Below, piece by piece: positions 58,768 through 64,000 of a DNA stretch of 64,000 nt; position 1 is the first letter of the stretch; each line of letters starts with the position of its first letter. The stretch comes from Micromonospora rhizosphaerae. GTDB lineage: Bacteria > Actinomycetota > Actinomycetes > Mycobacteriales > Micromonosporaceae. The position numbers were made by a program, and so were the translations under genes. Where the stretch lies: the NCBI RefSeq assembly GCF_900091465.1, contig NZ_FMHV01000002.1, positions 2,418,001-2,482,000 on the forward strand, written 5' to 3'. A model generated the notes under the pieces. It was not told where the DNA came from, made no database searches, and worked only from the letters and a program-made list of their open reading frames with translations.

Positions 58768-58824
58768 GCTATTGTCCACAGCGGGGTGCTCGTCCACAGC
58801 TCGCGGCCTCCTCGGCTGGTTTTC

Positions 58825-58846
58825 TGTCGGACCCAGCGCCTAGCGT
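58825..58846 (+). promoter_or_regulatory. PafBC-type (RecA-NDp) promoter of recA
   Basis: TGTCGGAC (58825-58832), an eight-base spacer and TAGCGT (58841-58846) fit the LexA-independent recA promoter consensus TGTCRGTG-N8-TANNNT with two substitutions in the first block. The -10 ends six bases before GTG 58853. Confidence 0.75.
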
Positions 58847-58900
58847 GTCCGCGTGACGCGAAGCTCAGGAAAGACGCCGGCGAAGGCAGGGGTGGCGACG

Positions 58901-59947
<1,047 letters not shown>

Positions 59948-59955
59948 CCGGTCAC

Positions 59956-60648
59956 GTGGCAGGACGACGCGCCCGCACGGGGCGGGGCTGGGACGCCAGC
60001 CCGCCCCGGGCGGGTGACGCCAACGCCACGCCCCGCCCCCGCCGGGGCCGTCGCGGCCGCTCCGAGGCGACCGACCCGGAGGCGACACCGCCCCGCGACG
60101 AGGCCGAGGTGGCCCGGGAGATCTGTCTGCGGCAGCTCGCGGTCCGGCCGCGTACCCGGGCCGAGCTGGCCGGCGCGCTGGCGAAGCGGGGCATCTCCGC
60201 GGAGGTCTCGGCCGAGGTGCTCGACCGGTACGACGAGGTCGGCATCATCGACGACGCCGCCTTCGCCCGGGCGTGGGTCTCCAGCCGCCACGCCGGCCGG
60301 GGGCTGGCCCGCCGGGCGCTCGCCAACGAGCTGCGCCAGCGCGGCGTGGACGGCGACGTGGCCAGCGAGGCGCTGGGCGAGCTGGACGAGGAGACCGAGG
60401 CGGAGACGGCCCGCGCCCTGGTGGAGCGGAAGCTGCGCTCGGTCCGGGGCGAGCCGGACGCCGTGTTCCGGCGGCTGGTCGGCATGTTGGCCCGCAAGGG
60501 CTACCCGCCCGGCGTGGCGATCCGCGCGGTGAAGGACGCCCTCGCGGCGCAGAGCGCCGAGGCGGCCGAGTTCGCCGAGCAGATCGACGCCGACGCCCTC
60601 GCCGACGCCGAGGGCGACCTCGACCGGGAGACTCCCGCCCTCGACTGA
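59956..60648 (+). CDS. recX: RecA regulator RecX
   Basis: The 230-residue protein has a basic, Arg/Pro-rich N-terminal extension of about 50 residues, then three RecX helical repeats (ICLRQLAVRPRTRAELAGAL, YDEVGIIDDAAFARAWVSSR, RLVGMLARKGYPPGVAIRAV). RecX binds RecA filaments and limits their activity. The last 30 residues are acidic. GTG at 59956 is eight bases from the recA stop codon, so the two genes are transcribed together. Confidence 0.92.
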   Translation: MAGRRARTGRGWDASPPRAGDANATPRPRRGRRGRSEATDPEATPPRDEAEVAREICLRQLAVRPRTRAELAGALAKRGISAEVSAEVLDRYDEVGIIDDAAFARAWVSSRHAGRGLARRALANELRQRGVDGDVASEALGELDEETEAETARALVERKLRSVRGEPDAVFRRLVGMLARKGYPPGVAIRAVKDALAAQSAEAAEFAEQIDADALADAEGDLDRETPALD

Positions 60649-61405
60649 GCCGAACGATGCCGGCCGCGCGGTTCGTGAGCCGCCCGGTAGGTGAGCCGCC
60701 CGTCGGCGACCGCCGGTGGGTGACCCTCCCGACATTCGGCATGTCGCGGCCTTCCCCCGGCCGGCTACCGCTGATCTCCGCAAGCGGCGCGACACGCGAG
60801 GCGCCGGGGGCCTGAGCAGGACCGACGCGCCGGCATGGGCTGGCGGCTCGCCGCCTTTGTCCCCCGGTGTCCGGCATCTGATCGGCGCTCGGTGATGCCG
60901 TAACTTCTCTCCGTGCGGGTGGTTTGATCATGAGTTCTTGACCGAACCGGCCCCGGCGACCTAGCCTCGCCATACAGGCTCACTTCGCCCGACCAGCGCA
61001 GGCTAAGCGCACAACATAGATCCCGTAACAGAACAGCATCACTTTGGCCAGCTACACCGGCCTTTGACGGCAGCTCCGGACAGGTCCGGAGCCGTCCGAC
61101 AACTGCACCCGGCCGTCGGCGATGCCCCTTCGCAGGGCACCGTCGACGGAAAGCTAGCCACCGCCAGCCGCTCCGGTCGGGCGTCCAGAGCCGCAGGCGC
61201 GTGCCCACCCGGCACGGGCTCCTGCGGCGCGACGTTCAGGGGAGGCGGCCATGGCGGGACGGCAGAGGTTCACCGGCGGTCTTCCACGGGTTCGCGATGC
61301 GGATCAGGGTCCCCCTGCGGCCCGGTGTCAGTGCCGGACGAGGGGCATCGCGGGCGACCGTGAGGCGGGACGGATCGACGCCGCCACGACCTCCGGAGTG
61401 GCGGC
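60649..61405 (+). other. Gene-free 757-base region with a promoter and hairpins upstream of RNase Y
   Basis: I find no convincing gene on either strand. TTGACC (60938-60943) and TAGCCT (60962-60967), 18 bases apart, are the best -35/-10 pair in the window and point towards RNase Y. Downstream are the palindrome CTCCGGAC-AG-GTCCGGAG (61074-61091) and a hairpin CCGCAG...CTGCGG enclosing CGTGCC/GGCACG (about 61193-61231). A transcript from this promoter would have a structured leader of about 430 bases, or the region may encode a small RNA. A 52-codon frame at 60657-60815 has no features. Confidence 0.5.
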
Positions 61406-63172
61406 ATGAGCGGCTTCGACGTGGTCATCCTCGCGGTGGTCCTGATCCTGACGGTGGTGGTGGTCGGGGCCGTGCTGCTCGGCGTTCGGACGCTGCGCCG
61501 GCTCAGCCTCGGCCCGGCCCCGGAGGACCCGGCCTTCATCGCCGAGAAGGACCGGCAGGAGCAGTCCCTGGCCGCCCTGCGCACCGCCGCGGACGAGGCG
61601 CACAGCACCATCGACGTGGCCAAGTCGGCCGCCGCCGCGGCCCGGGCCGAGGCCGCCGCTGCCAAGGCCGAGGCGAAGGCGGGCCGGGCCGAGGCGCGGC
61701 GCGTCCTCGACGACGCCCGCGCCGAGGCCGACACCGTCCTGGAGCGGGCGCACAAGCAGGCCGAGGCCGACGCCGAGCAGCTTCGGGCCGCTGCCCGGCG
61801 CAGCGGTGAGCGGGAGGTCGCCGTGCTCGCGGCCACCACCCGGGAGCAGGCCGCCGAGGTGGAGCGCCGGGCCGCCCGGATGGACGAGCGGGAACGGCTG
61901 CACACCGAGGAGGTGGAGCGGCTCGCCGAGCGGGAGCGGCAGCTCACCGCCGCCAGCGCGGCGCTCGCCGCCCGGGAGAGCGCCCTCGTGGAGCGGGAGC
62001 AGGCGTCGGCCGAGGCGGAGGAGCAGCGCCGCCGCGAGCTGGAACGGGTGGCCGGGCTGACCGCCGAGGCCGCGCGCGCCGAGCTGATCGAGGCGATCGA
62101 GTCCCAGGCCAAGCGGGAGGCCGCCCTGCTGGTGCGGGACATCGAGTCCGAGGCCCGCGACACCGCCGAGCAGCGCGCCCGGCACCTCGTGGTGGACGCC
62201 ATCCAGCGGGTCGCCAGCGAGCAGACCGCGGAGAGCGTGGTCAGCGTCCTGCACCTGCCCGGCGACGAGATGAAGGGCCGGATCATCGGCCGGGAGGGGC
62301 GCAACATCCGCGCCTTCGAGTCGGTCACCGGGGTCAACCTGATCATCGACGACACCCCGGAGGCGGTGCTGCTCTCCTGCTTCGACCCGGTACGCCGGGA
62401 GGTCGGCCGGCTCACCCTGGAGAAGCTGGTCCTCGACGGGCGGATCCATCCGCACCGGATCGAGGAGGTCTACGAGCAGGCCCGGCACGAGGTGGAGGAG
62501 CTCTGCCACCGGGCCGCCGAGGACGCCCTGGTCGAGGTCGGCATCACCGAGATCCACCCGGAGCTGGTCACCCTGCTCGGCCGGCTGCGCTACCGGACGT
62601 CGTACGGGCAGAACGTGCTCAAGCACCTGGTGGAGACCGCGCACATCGCCGGGATCATGGCCGCCGAGCTGCGGCTGGACGCGCCCACCATCAAGCGCTG
62701 CGCGTTCCTGCACGACATCGGCAAGGCGCTCACCCACGAGGTGGAGGGGAGCCACGCCATCATCGGCGCGGACCTGGCCCGCAAGTACGGCGAGAGCGAG
62801 GACGTCGTCCACGCCATCGAGGCGCACCACAACGAGGTGCCGCCGCAGACCATCGAGGCCGTCCTCACCCAGGCCTCCGACGCCTGCTCCGGCGGGCGGC
62901 CGGGCGCGCGCCGGGAGAGCCTGGAGGCGTACGTCAAGCGGCTGGAGCGGATCGAGGAGATCGCGGCCGGCAAGCTCGGCGTGGAGAAGGTCTTCGCCAT
63001 GCAGGCCGGCCGGGAGATCCGGGTGATGGTCAAGCCGGAGGACGTGGACGACATCGGCGCGGCGGTGCTGGCCCGGGACGTGGCCAAGCAGATCGAGGAG
63101 GAGCTGACCTACCCGGGTCAGATCCGGGTGACCGTGGTCCGCGAGTCCCGGGTCACCGAGATCGCCCGCTGA
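61406..63172 (+). CDS. rny: Ribonuclease Y
   Basis: The 588-residue membrane-anchored endoribonuclease has one N-terminal TM (about 5-27), a long Ala/Glu/Arg coiled coil (about 50-225), a KH domain (about 275-335; GDEMKGRIIGREGRNIRAFE) and an HD domain with FLHDIGKA (H436, D437). The C-terminus EEELTYPGQIRVTVVRESR is typical. It initiates mRNA decay. RNase Y alongside RNase J and PNPase is unusual among well-studied actinomycetes such as Streptomyces and Mycobacterium, which rely on RNase E. The coiled coil is Ala-rich. Confidence 0.93.
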   Translation: MSGFDVVILAVVLILTVVVVGAVLLGVRTLRRLSLGPAPEDPAFIAEKDRQEQSLAALRTAADEAHSTIDVAKSAAAAARAEAAAAKAEAKAGRAEARRVLDDARAEADTVLERAHKQAEADAEQLRAAARRSGEREVAVLAATTREQAAEVERRAARMDERERLHTEEVERLAERERQLTAASAALAARESALVEREQASAEAEEQRRRELERVAGLTAEAARAELIEAIESQAKREAALLVRDIESEARDTAEQRARHLVVDAIQRVASEQTAESVVSVLHLPGDEMKGRIIGREGRNIRAFESVTGVNLIIDDTPEAVLLSCFDPVRREVGRLTLEKLVLDGRIHPHRIEEVYEQARHEVEELCHRAAEDALVEVGITEIHPELVTLLGRLRYRTSYGQNVLKHLVETAHIAGIMAAELRLDAPTIKRCAFLHDIGKALTHEVEGSHAIIGADLARKYGESEDVVHAIEAHHNEVPPQTIEAVLTQASDACSGGRPGARRESLEAYVKRLERIEEIAAGKLGVEKVFAMQAGREIRVMVKPEDVDDIGAAVLARDVAKQIEEELTYPGQIRVTVVRESRVTEIAR

Positions 63173-63191
63173 CCAGCCGTCATGTACAGCG

Positions 63192-63228
63192 GAAGGGCCG
63201 GCCCGGATCTTTCCGGACCGGCCCCTTT
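63192..63228. terminator. Bidirectional terminator between RNase Y and the ABC permease
   Basis: GAAGGGCCGGCCCGGA pairs with TCCGGACCGGCCCCTTTC, with one mismatch, around a short loop. It lies between two convergent genes and ends in short A/T runs on both strands. Confidence 0.8.
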
Positions 63229-63239
63229 CGTGGTGGATG

Positions 63240-64000
63240 TCAGGTGGCGGTGCCCGCCACGGCCTCCGTGCCCAGCTCGGTGTCGGGGGCGCCGGTCCGA
63301 GTGGCCGAGGAGCGCCGCCCGCGGGACAGCCGACGCTGGACGTACTGCGCGAGCTTCGACAGCGAGTAGTTCACGATGATGAACAGCAGGCCGATCACGA
63401 CGTACACCTGGATCGGGTTGTTCAGCACGCCGATGATCTGCTTGCCGATGTTGAGCGTCTCCTCGTAGCTGATGATGAAGCCCAGTGAGGTGTCCTTGAG
63501 CACCACGACCAGCTGGCTGATCAGCGCCGGCAGCATGATCCGGAACGCCTGCGGCAGCAGGATCATCCGGGTGGTCTGCAGCGGGGAGAGCCCGATCGCG
63601 GCGGCCGCCTCGGCCTGCCCGCCGGGCAGGCCCTCCATGCCGGAGCGGAGGATCTCGGCGATCACCACCGAGTTGTAGATGGTCAGGCCGATGACCAGGT
63701 ACCACAGCGTCTCGAAGGTGATGCCGAACTCGGGGAAGCCGCGGGCCACGAAGAAGATCGTGATGACCACCGGCAGGCCCCGGAACACCTCGACACACAC
63801 CCGGGTGAGCGCGGAGAGCACCCAGCTCAGCCCGCGCAGCAGGTACGCCACCGGCGTGGCCAGCCCGGTGAACCGGCGCCGGGCCAGGCTCTTGAGCTGG
63901 ATCCGCAGCACCGCCACCAGGGTGCCGACGACCAGTGAGGCGATGATCGCCAGGGCAGCGGCGATCAGCGTGTTCTTGAAGCCGAGACCGATCCGCTCCC
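63240..64000 (-). CDS. gluD: Glutamate/polar-amino-acid ABC transporter permease (GluD-like), 5' truncated by the window
   Basis: The frame is open from the window edge (about 253 codons). It shows FKNTLIAAALAIIASLVVGTL at the N-terminal end, VEVFRGLPVVITIFFVARG, the EAA loop QAEAAAAIGLSPLQTTRMILLPQAFRI and LVVVLKDTSLGFIISYEE, all typical of HisM/GluD permeases for polar amino acids. A GTG at 63917 is internal to the first TM region and is not the start. The rest of the operon (permease, binding protein, ATPase) should lie just beyond the right edge. The C-terminal 35 residues are polar and Thr/Ala-rich. Confidence 0.92.
   Translation of the reverse strand, partial: ERIGLGFKNTLIAAALAIIASLVVGTLVAVLRIQLKSLARRRFTGLATPVAYLLRGLSWVLSALTRVCVEVFRGLPVVITIFFVARGFPEFGITFETLWYLVIGLTIYNSVVIAEILRSGMEGLPGGQAEAAAAIGLSPLQTTRMILLPQAFRIMLPALISQLVVVLKDTSLGFIISYEETLNIGKQIIGVLNNPIQVYVVIGLLFIIVNYSLSKLAQYVQRRLSRGRRSSATRTGAPDTELGTEAVAGTAT

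Noticed and set aside
60657..60815. 52-codon ORF after recX
   Set aside because: It has no ribosome-binding site, no recognisable motif and contains a local direct repeat (GTGAGCCGCCCG), so coding is not supported.

Overview
The window is very GC-rich (well over 70% by eye), uses GTG starts freely, and has G/C-biased third positions. Its gene content (thyX with dapA and an RNase J, an ftsK/rimO/pgsA/cinA/clgR/pspA run, recA-recX next to an RNase Y, a Gdx exporter under a guanidine-III riboswitch) points to the chromosome of a high-GC actinomycete, most likely Micromonosporaceae (Micromonospora or a close relative). This is core chromosome: there are no rRNA or tRNA genes, no phage, insertion sequence or CRISPR array.

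Layout. 1-655: 5' part of an unknown membrane protein, divergent from truB. 763-8157: truB, ribF, rpsO, pnp, an M16 peptidase and dapB, a conserved translation/RNA-decay/lysine-DAP cluster. 8416-14075: glycogen-debranching-type enzyme, SigX5-type ECF sigma factor, two GNAT acetyltransferases and a GT87 membrane mannosyltransferase. 14155-19771: YcaQ/AlkX-like DNA glycosylase, DUF2752 protein, thyX, dapA and rnj. 19943-22098: two coupled YbjN-domain genes, one carrying an in-frame tandem palindromic repeat. 22211-32245: ftsK, two small membrane proteins (one is Gdx with its riboswitch), ornithine-cyclodeaminase-like gene, rimO, pgsA, cinA, then the clgR-pspA-pspM envelope-stress module. 32383-43119: a multicopper-oxidase-fold protein that has lost most copper ligands, Nei-type glycosylase, SAM hydrolase coupled to a GNAT, and the Lhr helicase. 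43290-50817: small unknown gene, two CNNM/CorC-type membrane proteins preceded by a leader ORF, Spo0M-like protein, LysE exporter, a PNPox-GNAT fusion and its divergent MocR regulator. 50884-55816: 39-residue membrane peptide, UdgX, and a polyamine-type ABC operon (ATPase, lipoprotein, two permeases). 55981-63172: LCAD-type acyl-CoA dehydrogenase, MFS transporter, DUF3046, recA, recX, a gene-free 757-base stretch and RNase Y. 63240-64000: 5'-truncated amino-acid ABC permease.

Themes. DNA repair is well represented (recA/recX, Lhr, Nei, UdgX, YcaQ-like), as is RNA processing and decay (pnp, rnj, RNase Y, truB). Many genes have a -10 hexamer ending 6-9 bases before the start codon, implying leaderless transcripts. 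The most interesting non-coding signals are a 53-base palindromic repeat in three copies (two inside a coding region, one supplying a stop codon), a 75-base hairpin repeat at convergent gene ends, the guanidine-III riboswitch, and a leaderless leader ORF overlapping the start of a CorC-type gene.
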